Source of the DNA: Peptoniphilus_A sp022767005 | GTDB taxonomy: Bacteria > Bacillota > Clostridia > Tissierellales > Peptoniphilaceae | NCBI RefSeq assembly: GCF_050315115.1 | Contig: NZ_JBNPOJ010000010.1 | Span: 1 to 59,842, forward strand | Length of the DNA stretch: 59,842 nt | Reading direction: 5' to 3' | Shown here: piece by piece, positions 44,292 to 53,270 of the stretch | Layout of the letters: each line of letters opens with the position of its first letter | Numbering within the stretch: position 1 is the stretch's first letter | Program-made: the position numbers and the translations under genes | The notes under the pieces: model-generated | Told to the model about the DNA's origin: nothing | The model's input: the letters and a program-made list of their open reading frames with translations, nothing else | Database searches by the model: none

Positions 44292-46247
44292 TTATTCCAT
44301 CTCCTTAACATTTTTTTCTATAAAATCAATTTCTTCTTGGCTTAATTTATATTTTGCATACAATTGCCTGTCGATTTCAGGAATAGACTTAGACCAGTCA
44401 ATGTCAGACTTATTGGTAAAGTCTTGCATAGGGACATTAGCCCAAGTATCTCTGTTGTTGCCTTGAGTAATTTTTAAAATTCCCAGCATCGTTCTTGCGA
44501 ATTTCGATTTAATATATTTCAAACAATTTTCAGCCTCTATTTCATTATCAAATAATCCAATAGCAATAAAGGTTTGAGTATACCCGATTAGGGGTTCCCC
44601 GATTAGGGGTGTGCTTAAAACTTCACCAATTGCTCCACTACCATTTGCACTAGGTAGTAATACTTTATATTTGTTAATTACTTCATTGTCTTCGATATAC
44701 TTTTTGGGAACATATCTGTAAGCCCTTTTCTTATTAATTAGTCCTAAAATTTTATAAGACTCTTCATCAGCTTTATTTTCTGTAAATATTTCCTCTAATC
44801 TTTCCATTATTATTTGGCGCAATCTTTTATCTCTACCATCGCTACCTATAATAGATCTATATTTAGGAAAATCTTCATACAAAACATCTAGATTAAATTT
44901 ACTTTGATTATTAATTATTCCCATTATGTCTACAAATTCGTCATTTTTTACTACTTTATTTCTAATTGAATTTAGTTCATCAAAACTTGTAAATGTACCT
45001 ATCGCTCCGAAGTTTTTGCTTTTATCACGATATGTTATTGCTACTCCACCTTTAATATCTGTATTTCTAAAAACATCACTAGACTTTTGAATAAATTTTT
45101 CAACTTTAAAATGTTCATCGTTTAGCATCTTTTTATTCCAATTTTTCGGAGTTTTTCCAGCATTAAATAAAAATCTCGCAGGGGTAATAAAACACGCTTT
45201 ACTTGCTATTCTAAATGATTGATCCATAAATAAATGATATATTGGATCATCGCTTGTACTTGTACCAATTGCTTTATCTTGATAAGGTGGATTGCCAATT
45301 ACAAAATCAAATTTTTTCATTATATGCTCCTTATAGTCTGTAAATAACTTAGACGAGTCTTCTCGCCAATTTCTAATTCTACAGTAAATGCTCTCTTCTC
45401 CATCCTCTTCTTCCATGCCTCCACTTAAGAGGTCAAAAAAGTTCATCTGCCTTATGTCTTCCTTGACTGCCCCAAAGGGAACCATGTCTGTCAGTCCATC
45501 CATTTGCCAAATATTCCAAGAAATAATATTGGCAAGATGACGCAAGGTTTTTTTGTCTACTTCTTCCTTCCACCTGTCTTCAAAATATTCCACAAAGGTC
45601 ATTAAAATATTGATCCTGGCAATTAGTAAATTGTCCCCTTGATATTCAAATCCATAGGTGCTTTCTACTGCCTTTATCGCCCACTTAATCCATTCTTCTT
45701 TGGTAAAAGTGTTTTCATTTACTATTCTTAGTTTTCTGTCGAGAATCCCTATTCGATTTATTATTTCAATTTTTTCTCCAGTGGACACATCATATCTTGA
45801 AACTAGATAGGGCGCTTCTCCACAAGTTATCTCAAGCCTTCTCGACAAAATATATTTTTCCCAATTTTTGTCTTTTGGAAAATTAATTTTTTCTGTCACT
45901 GTTTCCCAACTCTCGCCTCTCTCTATGTTAAATACATTTTTTCTCCCAAACCATTCTTCATCGAGATAATTGTTCATTTCATTTACTATCCAGCCTGGTG
46001 TAAATACTTCCGCCCTTTTTCTCGTGCGGTTCAGTTGTGCTTCTTCACTTTTTTCTACTCTCGGCATGAGGCGAAATCCATTTTTAAATATGTGGTCTGT
46101 GATTTCTCTTTTGTCGTCAAATTCTCTGCCCAGATGTTCAAAGATATTTGTCGCCCATATTATATTTTTTTTAGTACTCTTATCCTTTAAAAGATTTTTT
46201 AATGCTATCATAATTGGATAGAGATTGAAATCTATTATTTTTGACAT
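44292..46247 (-). CDS. Eco57I-type N6-adenine DNA methyltransferase
   Basis: 651 residues. Motif X 'EVFTPGWIVNEM' (about 80-91), motif I-like 'LEITCGEAPYLVSRYD' (about 138-153), catalytic motif IV 'FDFVIGNPPYQ' (about 313-323). The C-terminal half, from about 380, has TaqI-like specificity features ('KGGVAITYRDKSKNFGAIG', 'YRYVPKKYIEDNEV', 'RTMLGILKITQGNNRDTWANV' region) and would recognise the DNA site. An exact pentapeptide duplication (PLIGE-PLIGY, about 546-555) comes from a 15-bp tandem repeat. It protects host DNA from its partner encoded directly after it. No separate specificity gene exists. Confidence 0.85.
   Translation of the reverse strand: MSKIIDFNLYPIMIALKNLLKDKSTKKNIIWATNIFEHLGREFDDKREITDHIFKNGFRLMPRVEKSEEAQLNRTRKRAEVFTPGWIVNEMNNYLDEEWFGRKNVFNIERGESWETVTEKINFPKDKNWEKYILSRRLEITCGEAPYLVSRYDVSTGEKIEIINRIGILDRKLRIVNENTFTKEEWIKWAIKAVESTYGFEYQGDNLLIARINILMTFVEYFEDRWKEEVDKKTLRHLANIISWNIWQMDGLTDMVPFGAVKEDIRQMNFFDLLSGGMEEEDGEESIYCRIRNWREDSSKLFTDYKEHIMKKFDFVIGNPPYQDKAIGTSTSDDPIYHLFMDQSFRIASKACFITPARFLFNAGKTPKNWNKKMLNDEHFKVEKFIQKSSDVFRNTDIKGGVAITYRDKSKNFGAIGTFTSFDELNSIRNKVVKNDEFVDIMGIINNQSKFNLDVLYEDFPKYRSIIGSDGRDKRLRQIIMERLEEIFTENKADEESYKILGLINKKRAYRYVPKKYIEDNEVINKYKVLLPSANGSGAIGEVLSTPLIGEPLIGYTQTFIAIGLFDNEIEAENCLKYIKSKFARTMLGILKITQGNNRDTWANVPMQDFTNKSDIDWSKSIPEIDRQLYAKYKLSQEEIDFIEKNVKEME
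44583..44612 (-). repeat. 15-bp tandem repeat in the methyltransferase gene
   Basis: Two near-identical 15-base units (44583-44597 and 44598-44612; 13 of 15 bases equal), five codons each, giving PLIGE-PLIGY. Copy-number change keeps the frame. Confidence 0.8.
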
Positions 46248-46664
46248 TTATTCCCTCATTCGTTTGTATTCTCTCTTTTTACATTATATCAACTTTGACT
46301 TTTAAATTAAATTAAAGCGTGAAACTAGTAAAATTTTTAAAATTTTTCTTGTATTTATAAATTTATTATGCTAAACTAATAACAGATTATTTAATACACT
46401 TTTTTAATTAATTTCCTTTTAAACGCCGAGAAAACTCGGCATTTTTTCTGCCCTTTTTTATAAAATAAAAAAATTTGAATCAAAACTATTTTATATAAGT
46501 TTTATGCTAAAATTAAGGCCATGGATGTTTCCATAGCCTTTTTTAATATATTTTTAGTTTATATACTAGTATTAGTACATAATGAAATTTATCAAGTATT
46601 TCTCTCTTTCATTTGCCTTTATTCTTAAAGATAAATTTCACAAAAAATTTATTTTTTAAAAGAA
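46248..46664. other. Intergenic region with two plus-oriented hairpins
   Basis: AT-rich, no credible reading frame. It holds a perfect GCCGAG/CTCGGC hairpin with AAAA loop and a following T-run on the plus strand (46425-46447), and AAGGCCATGG/CCATAGCCTT (46515-46544), with T's on the plus side and better pairing on the minus side. Two copies of TTATGCTAAA lie at about 46366 and 46501. Both flanking genes are on the minus strand. Confidence 0.5.
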
Positions 46665-47891
46665 TTAAACATTCATATAATTATCAATAATTCTTATATA
46701 AGCTTCAATGAAATCTATATATTGTTTTAATGGAAGTCTTTCATCTATTTTATGATTAAGCATTGGCATACCCGGTCCATAAACGGCAAGTTCTATGTCT
46801 GATCTATCTTTCATAAACTGAGCTGCATCTGTTGTTCCAGCAACTGCCATAGGTTTAATTTCAGAAAAAGATACATCAAGGGTTTCCCTCAAATCTTTGC
46901 CCAGCACTTCTCCCATAGATTTCATTAAATTCATTGGCAAAAGATCTGGCATCTCCTTTACAACATCGATGATTGTCTTGACTAACTTGGAATTTGCATC
47001 TGACTGAACAGGAGACTGATTTGCTGTTACCTCCATATTAAGTTCAAAGTCTTTTTCTTTATTTAGTCTTGCAAGAATCTCTTGAATTTCTTCAATGATC
47101 TGTTGATTTTTTAATTCCGGTATTGTTCTCACATTTGCCTCAAATTCTGCAAAATCAGGTATAGAATTGACCTGTGTCCCTCCCTCTACAACTGTGATGC
47201 TATGTGTCATTTTTCCAAGCATTTCATTTGAGAAATCTTCTGCCCTCTTTTCAAAGTGCTTACTTATCTCACTCATTGCTCTATTTAAGTGTTCAACTGC
47301 ATTTTTGCCTATCTCTGGTGTAGAGGAATGAGCTGCAACACCCTTTGAACTTACCTTATAATTAAGTGATCCCTTATGAGCATATACAACTCCTAAATTA
47401 CATGGCTCTGCGATTAAAATTGCATCGACATCCTCGACATAACCAAGGTCAGTAAGTTGCTCGGCACCAAGTTCTCCTATTTCTTCTCCCACAGTTGCAA
47501 TCAGTTTGATTTTACCAGAAAAATTCTTTTCCTTAGCAGTTTCAATAAAAGCAATTGTAAGTGCCGCTAACCCTGATTTCATATCAGATGTACCTCTGCC
47601 CCAAATCACGTCGTCTTCAATATGGGCTTCAAAAGGATGAAATGTCCACTGAGATTCATCTCCTGGAGATACCACATCCATATGCCCACTTAAAACTAAA
47701 GTTTTTCCTGGACCATTTTCTATTTCTGCGATGAGGTTGGCCCTATTCTCTGCAAACTTAACGAGTTTAGATTGAATTCCATTTTTGAGAAGTAAATCCT
47801 TTAGGTAATTTGCTACCTCAAGTTCATTGCCATTCACAGTTTTAATTTTAATTAAATCACTTAAAATGTCGATTGCATTTTCTCTATTCAT
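46665..47891 (-). CDS. M20-family deacylase/peptidase, ArgE/DapE type
   Basis: 408 residues. Zinc motifs: 'LSGHMDVV' (His70, Asp72), 'GRGTSDMKSG' (Asp103), 'ATVGEEIGELGA' (Glu136/137), and a late His in 'MPMLNHKIDE'; dimerisation domain about 180-290 ('AHSSTPEIGKNAVEHL'). Such enzymes remove acyl groups from amino acids or cleave dipeptides in the cytoplasm. The exact substrate cannot be assigned; it stands alone. RBS GGAGG. Confidence 0.85.
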   Translation of the reverse strand: MNRENAIDILSDLIKIKTVNGNELEVANYLKDLLLKNGIQSKLVKFAENRANLIAEIENGPGKTLVLSGHMDVVSPGDESQWTFHPFEAHIEDDVIWGRGTSDMKSGLAALTIAFIETAKEKNFSGKIKLIATVGEEIGELGAEQLTDLGYVEDVDAILIAEPCNLGVVYAHKGSLNYKVSSKGVAAHSSTPEIGKNAVEHLNRAMSEISKHFEKRAEDFSNEMLGKMTHSITVVEGGTQVNSIPDFAEFEANVRTIPELKNQQIIEEIQEILARLNKEKDFELNMEVTANQSPVQSDANSKLVKTIIDVVKEMPDLLPMNLMKSMGEVLGKDLRETLDVSFSEIKPMAVAGTTDAAQFMKDRSDIELAVYGPGMPMLNHKIDERLPLKQYIDFIEAYIRIIDNYMNV

Positions 47892-48094
47892 TTTATTTCC
47901 TCCTTTATATTTTTTCTAAATGTCTATTTAAACTTCTACTTAAATATAATAGGTCATTGCTGCTAATGTGAAAAAACATTAGTAATAGCAATGCCTTACT
48001 TTTAAATTGTAACACATTTTACTTTCTTATAGAAATTTGTAAAGCTATTTATTTAATATTTTTAACACAGCTATTTAATTCCATCAATAAAATA

Positions 48095-48112
48095 AGACAG
48101 GCTGCCCTGTCT
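48095..48112 (-). terminator. Terminator after the CNNM/CorC-like gene
   Basis: AGACAGG, CTGC loop, CCTGTCT, and a T-rich tail on the minus strand. Confidence 0.8.
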
Positions 48113-48118
48113 TTTTGT

Positions 48119-49471
48119 TTATGAGTTAAACTCTTTATATTCTTTTTTTGCTTCTTCTTGTTCTTCTGGAATAATTTTTATGCTTGCCTTTATTATTCTT
48201 TTTTCGGCTACTGCTAATTCTGTGAGGATACAGCCCGATGTTTTTACGCTAAGTTTTTTCTTTTCATTTTCTTCTGGTATGAATCCAAGTTTTTCTATAA
48301 TTAGTCCTGAAATTGTTTCGTGATTTTCTGAATAAAGTGATGTGCCTATTGCATCGTTTATATCTTCTATATCCATAGCTCCATCTACTATATATTCGTT
48401 TTCTGAAATTTTTTCCACGCTGCGAATATTTTTGTCATATTCATCTTCTATTTCACCGACAATTTCTTCTACTATGTCTTCCACTGTTACCATGCCTGAA
48501 AATCCGCCATACTCGTCAATTAATATTGCTACATAATTTTTTGAGGACTGCAATTCCTTTAAAAGCATATCTATTTTTTTTGTTTCAGGCACAAAGTAAG
48601 GCGACTTTATGCAATTATCTAGGTTAATTGATTTATAATCATTTTTTGCATATTCTACGAAAAGGTCTTTGATGTAAACTGTTCCAAGAATATTGTCTGT
48701 GTTTTCTCTAAAGACGGGCATCCTAGAATAACCTTTTTTTAGTATTTCTTCGACTGTATCTGTGGTAAATTCGTCATAATCCACCATGTAAATTGATGTC
48801 CTTGGCGTCATTACTTCATAAGCCAATTTATCATCAAAGTCCATTATATTTACTATCATTTCTTCACCAGCTGAGTTTATTACTCCTTGCTGAGTCGATA
48901 CTTTTATATAGGATTTTAACTCTTCTTCCGAAATTTTTTCTTCAACATCCTCTGAATATTTTCCCATAATTTTTAATACTAACACCGTCGACAGTGATAG
49001 CAATTTTACAAAGGGATAAAATATTTTTGACGCAAATGCAATTATACTGCTCGCTTTTAGTGCAACTTTTTCTGAATTTTGAAGTGCAATTCTCTTTGGC
49101 ACAAGCTCCCCAAACACAAGCGTTATATAGGATAGTAAAAGTGTAACAAAAATAAAGGACACTGTGTTCCCATAGGGTATTCCCTTTTCTCTCAAGAATA
49201 CTCCAAAAACTTGTGAAATACTTGTTGCTGCAGAACCAGATGAGAAAAATCCTGCAAGAGTTATTGCCACTTGTATTGTGGACAAAAATCTTGTTTGATC
49301 AGCTGAGATTGACATAAGTGTCTTCGCCCTTTTGTCTCCTTCTTCTGCCATTTCTTTGATTTTGTTGTTATTCACTGAAACCATTGCCATTTCAGCTGAC
49401 GCAAAAAATGCGTTTATACTTGTAAGTATTGCGATTAATATGAGCTTAGCCCACAAGGCGCCATCGTCCAT
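48119..49471 (-). CDS. CNNM/CorC (HlyC-type) membrane protein
   Basis: 450 residues from ATG 49469-49471 (GGAGG nine bases upstream; the ATG at 49477 is only three bases from it). N-terminal CNNM domain with three to four segments ('FFASAEMAMVSVNNNKIKEM', 'VFGELVPKRIALQNSEKVAL'), a CBS pair (about 205-325, 'DEYGGFSGMVTVEDIVEEI'), and a C-terminal CorC_HlyC domain. The family handles Mg2+/Co2+ efflux; the name haemolysin is historical. Confidence 0.88.
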   Translation of the reverse strand: MDDGALWAKLILIAILTSINAFFASAEMAMVSVNNNKIKEMAEEGDKRAKTLMSISADQTRFLSTIQVAITLAGFFSSGSAATSISQVFGVFLREKGIPYGNTVSFIFVTLLLSYITLVFGELVPKRIALQNSEKVALKASSIIAFASKIFYPFVKLLSLSTVLVLKIMGKYSEDVEEKISEEELKSYIKVSTQQGVINSAGEEMIVNIMDFDDKLAYEVMTPRTSIYMVDYDEFTTDTVEEILKKGYSRMPVFRENTDNILGTVYIKDLFVEYAKNDYKSINLDNCIKSPYFVPETKKIDMLLKELQSSKNYVAILIDEYGGFSGMVTVEDIVEEIVGEIEDEYDKNIRSVEKISENEYIVDGAMDIEDINDAIGTSLYSENHETISGLIIEKLGFIPEENEKKKLSVKTSGCILTELAVAEKRIIKASIKIIPEEQEEAKKEYKEFNS

Positions 49472-49608
49472 TAACATCTTCCTCCATATCTTTTAGACTA
49501 ATTATATCAAAGAACTTGTGATTATAACAGAAAAATGTAAGAGATGATAAATTTTTAGCCTTTTTTAAAAATTTTTTATGTTATAATCTTTGTGAAAGAG
49601 GAGAGTTT

Positions 49609-50217
49609 ATGAAAAAATTAAAAAAATTAATTATATTAGTATTACTTCTTGCCATTGCACTTACTGCCACATTTTTTGCCGGCAAAAAAACTATGAAAAG
49701 TGAAATGAAACCAAGTATTACTGCTAGTTTAATTGCTAATAAAATAATGTCAGCTAAAGAACTTACTACTCTTAAATATCACTACACAAATATGGGTCAA
49801 TTTGAAAATCAAAATACTTTTTACGGCTACAAAATTCCCTTTACATCCAAAAAGTTTATAGTCTCCTATGATGGAGTTATAAACGCAGGGATAGACCTTG
49901 AAAAAATGAAAATTTCCCTTAGCAATAAAAGTATTGAAATAAAAATTCCACCTGCAAAAATTTTAAGTCACGAAATTTACGAAGATTCGCTAAAAGTTTT
50001 TGATGAAAGAGAATCTATTTTTAACAGAATTGACATCGAAGATTACAATAATTTTGCCAAAGACCAAAAGAAAGATATTGAATATAAGGTAATAGAAAAG
50101 GGTTTATTAAGTCAAGCTGATGAAGAAGCTAAAAGGGCAATCGAAGAAATTCTATTGGCCGATACAGTTTTAAGTGAATACAAAATAAATGTTACAAAGG
50201 ACAATTCTTTGAAATGA
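49609..50217 (+). CDS. DUF4230 membrane-anchored protein
   Basis: 202 residues. One N-terminal transmembrane or uncleaved signal segment ('KKLIILVLLLAIALTATFFA'), then a DUF4230 (PF14014) domain: 'ELTTLKYHYTNMGQFENQ', 'KFIVSYDGVINAGIDLEK', 'IEIKIPPAKIL', then a coiled-coil end. Function unknown. AGAGGAG upstream; own terminator. Confidence 0.8.
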   Translation: MKKLKKLIILVLLLAIALTATFFAGKKTMKSEMKPSITASLIANKIMSAKELTTLKYHYTNMGQFENQNTFYGYKIPFTSKKFIVSYDGVINAGIDLEKMKISLSNKSIEIKIPPAKILSHEIYEDSLKVFDERESIFNRIDIEDYNNFAKDQKKDIEYKVIEKGLLSQADEEAKRAIEEILLADTVLSEYKINVTKDNSLK

Positions 50218-50241
50218 AAAGGGCATTCCCACGATGATATG

Positions 50242-50281
50242 TACCCTCTTTACTGGAAAAACCAGTAAGGAGGGTATTTTT
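50242..50281 (+). terminator. Terminator of the DUF4230 gene
   Basis: 15-bp stem (50242-50256 with 50262-50276; one T-G pair), loop AAAAA, then T-run. Confidence 0.85.
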
Positions 50282-50315
50282 ATTAAAAATTTGTACTTAT
50301 GAGTTTTTTGTTTCG

Positions 50316-51377
50316 CTATATGTTTTTTTCAGTCCAAGTAATTTTTTTTACTTCGTCCATATTTACATCTTCTATGGACTTCACGCTCCAATTTGGCTTG
50401 CTATTCTTGTCTATAACTTTTGACCTTACTCCCTCTTGCATCTCGCCAATTTCCAATGAATAATTTAAAATTTTAAGGTCAAGATCCACTGTTTCCTCAT
50501 AACTTAAATTTTTACATACAAAATACTTTTCAAATTGCACAGCAAGCATGAGTTGGGACTTTTCTTTTAATGTCTCATAGGTTTTTCTTGCAAAATCATC
50601 ATCTAAGTTATTTTCCAAACTTTTATAAATTTCAACTACACTTTCCTTTGAAAAATATTTCTCAATTTTTTCTAAATTCTTAGTTATGGAAGTTTCTCCT
50701 GGCTCTAATTTATATTTTTCGCCTTCATTTTTTAATTCTTTTATTAACTCTTTTCCACTATAAATTTCTGAAAGCTCAAAAAGCTTTTCGATTAATTTTT
50801 TATAGTCCCTTGAATTTATATAAAGATCTGCAAAATTATACTTTACTAAATCAGAAGATTCTAAGCTAGAACCCGTTAACCCAACATATTGACCCAAAGC
50901 TTGTGGCAAAGTGGAGATAAAACTACAAACTCCCACATCTGGCACAAATCCAAGACTAGTTTCAGGCATAGCCCAGATTACACTCTCATCTGAAATTATT
51001 AAATCTGAATTTATGCTAAGGCCAATGCCGCCACCCATGACAACGCCAGTCCAATGGCTCACAATTGGTTTTTTGTAGGAAGCGATGTACTTATCCATCT
51101 CAAATTCAGTGGCGATAAATTTATTTTTAACTTTGCACTTGTCGTTATTTAGATAGTCGATATAAAGCTCCTTTAAATCACCACCTGAACAAAGTCCTTT
51201 TTTAGTTAAAGTGTCAAAGAGAACTGCTCTAATATTTTCGTCCTTTTCCCATTTTTCTAAAATTTCTTGAATTTTATTTATCATTCCAAAGTTTAGCGCA
51301 TTTATCTTCTCTGGTCTATTTAGATAAATCACGCCAACATTTTTTATAACTTTTTCTATAATCAAATCATTATTCAT
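50316..51377 (-). CDS. Enoyl-CoA hydratase family, 3-hydroxyisobutyryl-CoA hydrolase-like
   Basis: 353 residues, longer than simple crotonases (about 260). 'VGVIYLNRPEKINALNFGM', 'KGLCSGGDLKELY' and 'VVMGGGIGLSINSD' form the CoA oxyanion hole; 'WAMPETSLGFVPDVG' carries the Glu of the hydrolase subgroup (PF16113). In valine breakdown such enzymes release 3-hydroxyisobutyrate from CoA, but no other valine genes lie here, so the acyl group is uncertain. Confidence 0.8.
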   Translation of the reverse strand: MNNDLIIEKVIKNVGVIYLNRPEKINALNFGMINKIQEILEKWEKDENIRAVLFDTLTKKGLCSGGDLKELYIDYLNNDKCKVKNKFIATEFEMDKYIASYKKPIVSHWTGVVMGGGIGLSINSDLIISDESVIWAMPETSLGFVPDVGVCSFISTLPQALGQYVGLTGSSLESSDLVKYNFADLYINSRDYKKLIEKLFELSEIYSGKELIKELKNEGEKYKLEPGETSITKNLEKIEKYFSKESVVEIYKSLENNLDDDFARKTYETLKEKSQLMLAVQFEKYFVCKNLSYEETVDLDLKILNYSLEIGEMQEGVRSKVIDKNSKPNWSVKSIEDVNMDEVKKITWTEKNI

Positions 51378-51420
51378 TAAATCACCTCATAGTATTTTAC
51401 ACTATAAAAGCTAATAAAAC

Positions 51421-51446
51421 AAAAAATCCCAACTCTCGTCGGGATT
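51421..51446 (-). terminator. Terminator after the cytidylate-kinase-like gene
   Basis: AATCCC/GGGATT with a ten-base loop; six T's on the minus strand. Confidence 0.7.
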
Positions 51447-51455
51447 AAATTAATT

Positions 51456-52082
51456 TTATTTTTTATTTCTTGACATATCTACTATTAAATTTGTGATGCT
51501 CTCAAAGTCGAAAGCTGATGAATTAATTAAGATGTCGTAATTTGATCTTTCTCCCCAAGTTTTCCCTGTATTTCTGCCGTAGTGATTTGACCTTCTACTG
51601 TTTTCACGCTCTAGCTTTAGTTCAAGCTTGTCCTTTTTTACATTATAAGTATTTAAAATTCGCTCTTCCTTAAATTCGCTAGATGCGTAAATAAATACAG
51701 AAAGTTTGGGGAAATCCTCCAATACAAAATCACTGCATTTTCCAAAAATTACTGCTTTTTTACTTTTTGCAATTTCCCTTATAGTTCTTGAATCTAAGAG
51801 AAAGGCTGCGTCATTAGTCGCAATGTCCTCTTGTGAATAGGAATAATTTTGTTTATACAAATCGTAAATAGTCCCCTGTAAAAAGGAATCATCTTTTTTT
51901 ACTTCGTCAGGCTTTACTTTTCCTTCAAGGCTCATAAGTTCAATTAATTTTTCGTCGAAAAACTCGTAACCTAATTTATCGGCAACTTTCTTTGCAATTT
52001 CATTTGCACCACTGCCATACTCTCCGTCGATTGTAATTAATTTTTTGCCAGCCTTTTCAAAAAATTTTTTAAATAGTGACAT
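51456..52082 (-). CDS. Cytidylate kinase-like protein
   Basis: 208 residues from ATG 52080-52082 (AAGG/GGTG upstream; the earlier ATG at 52097 lies before that site). A P-loop 'LITIDGEYGSGANEIAKKVA' with Ser in place of the usual Lys-Thr region (GEYGSGANE) is the mark of the cytidylate-kinase-like family (PF13189), followed by 'YEFFDEKLIEL' and 'AVIFGKCSDFVL'. The family is related to Cmk, but its substrate is undefined. Confidence 0.78.
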   Translation of the reverse strand: MSLFKKFFEKAGKKLITIDGEYGSGANEIAKKVADKLGYEFFDEKLIELMSLEGKVKPDEVKKDDSFLQGTIYDLYKQNYSYSQEDIATNDAAFLLDSRTIREIAKSKKAVIFGKCSDFVLEDFPKLSVFIYASSEFKEERILNTYNVKKDKLELKLERENSRRSNHYGRNTGKTWGERSNYDILINSSAFDFESITNLIVDMSRNKK

Positions 52083-52156
52083 ACCTTCACCTCTCAAACA
52101 TTATATATCATTAATGTGAAATGTTTTTTAATTAATATAAAATTCTTGTGAAAATT

Positions 52157-53062
52157 TCAATATTTCCCCAATTTTTTACTTAAATAATCTTCAATTGGAA
52201 GTTGAGCGATTAAAGTTGCCATAAAAATAATTATAGCTCCAATTATTTCTCTTCCACTCATTCTTTGTGAAAGAATAATCCAACCAAATATTGCTCCAAA
52301 GACTGATTCAAGGGAACTAATCATAGATGCAATTACTGGATCGAGATCCTTTAGCGCCATAAGCTGTACTGTAAAGCCAACTCCTGAAGACAAAATCCCT
52401 ACATATAAAATTGATACATAGGATTTAAAAATTGCACCAATATCTATTCCTTCAAAAATAATTGCAGCGATAAAAGATATTATTCCACAAATCATAAATT
52501 GAAAGAGAGATAGTAAAACTGCATTTGTATCCTTAGAAAATTCTGAAAGAACTAAAATGTGAATTGCAAAAACAAGGGCACTGATAATTGTAACTATGTC
52601 GCCTCTATTTATGCTAAGACTTTCCTTTACTGACATTATATAAGTTCCCATCATTGCACAAATTATACAAATTAGTAGTTTTTTATTTATCCTCTTGCCA
52701 AAAATTAGTCCAATAATAGGAATAAATACTATGTATAAAGCTGTGAGAAAACTTGCCTTGCCTGCAGTTGTATAAACTAGACCAAATTGTTGAAGGTTAA
52801 TCGCTAGTGTAAATACAAAACCACATAGTATGCCGCCCTTTATAGTTCTCGACATATTAAATTTTTGTTCTCTATAAGATTTTGATGTCTTATTAAAAAA
52901 TACATATGTTAAGTATAAAAATATTATTGCCACGAGTGATCTTACTGCAGTGAAGGTTAAAGGCCCTATATGATCCATGCCGACTGCCTGTGCCACAAAG
53001 GCAAGTCCCCAAATTATTGATGTGAAAAATAACATTATTGAAGCTTTTAATTCTTTACCCAT
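52157..53062 (-). CDS. EamA/DMT-type transporter
   Basis: 301 residues with ten hydrophobic segments in two repeats ('LFFTSIIWGLAFVAQAVGMD', 'GILSSGVGFTVQLMALKDLD'). Start at 53060-53062 is chosen for the GGTGG site upstream and the family-like MGKEL start. Members export amino acids, nucleotide-sugars or metabolites; substrate unknown. Confidence 0.85.
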   Translation of the reverse strand: MGKELKASIMLFFTSIIWGLAFVAQAVGMDHIGPLTFTAVRSLVAIIFLYLTYVFFNKTSKSYREQKFNMSRTIKGGILCGFVFTLAINLQQFGLVYTTAGKASFLTALYIVFIPIIGLIFGKRINKKLLICIICAMMGTYIMSVKESLSINRGDIVTIISALVFAIHILVLSEFSKDTNAVLLSLFQFMICGIISFIAAIIFEGIDIGAIFKSYVSILYVGILSSGVGFTVQLMALKDLDPVIASMISSLESVFGAIFGWIILSQRMSGREIIGAIIIFMATLIAQLPIEDYLSKKLGKY

Positions 53063-53270
53063 TTTAACACCACCCAAAAAAACACCAATCCAGCACTTTA
53101 TCAACTAAATTGATGCTATTATTTTATAGTTTTATCATATCATAATTTATCTAAAAAAAACAATAATGTATTAATTTCCCTTATATTATTAAGAATAATA
53201 TCCTATTAAAAATAATTTTTTAAATTAGACCTTTTTAAAATCTCATGTATAATGAATGTAGAGGTGAAAT

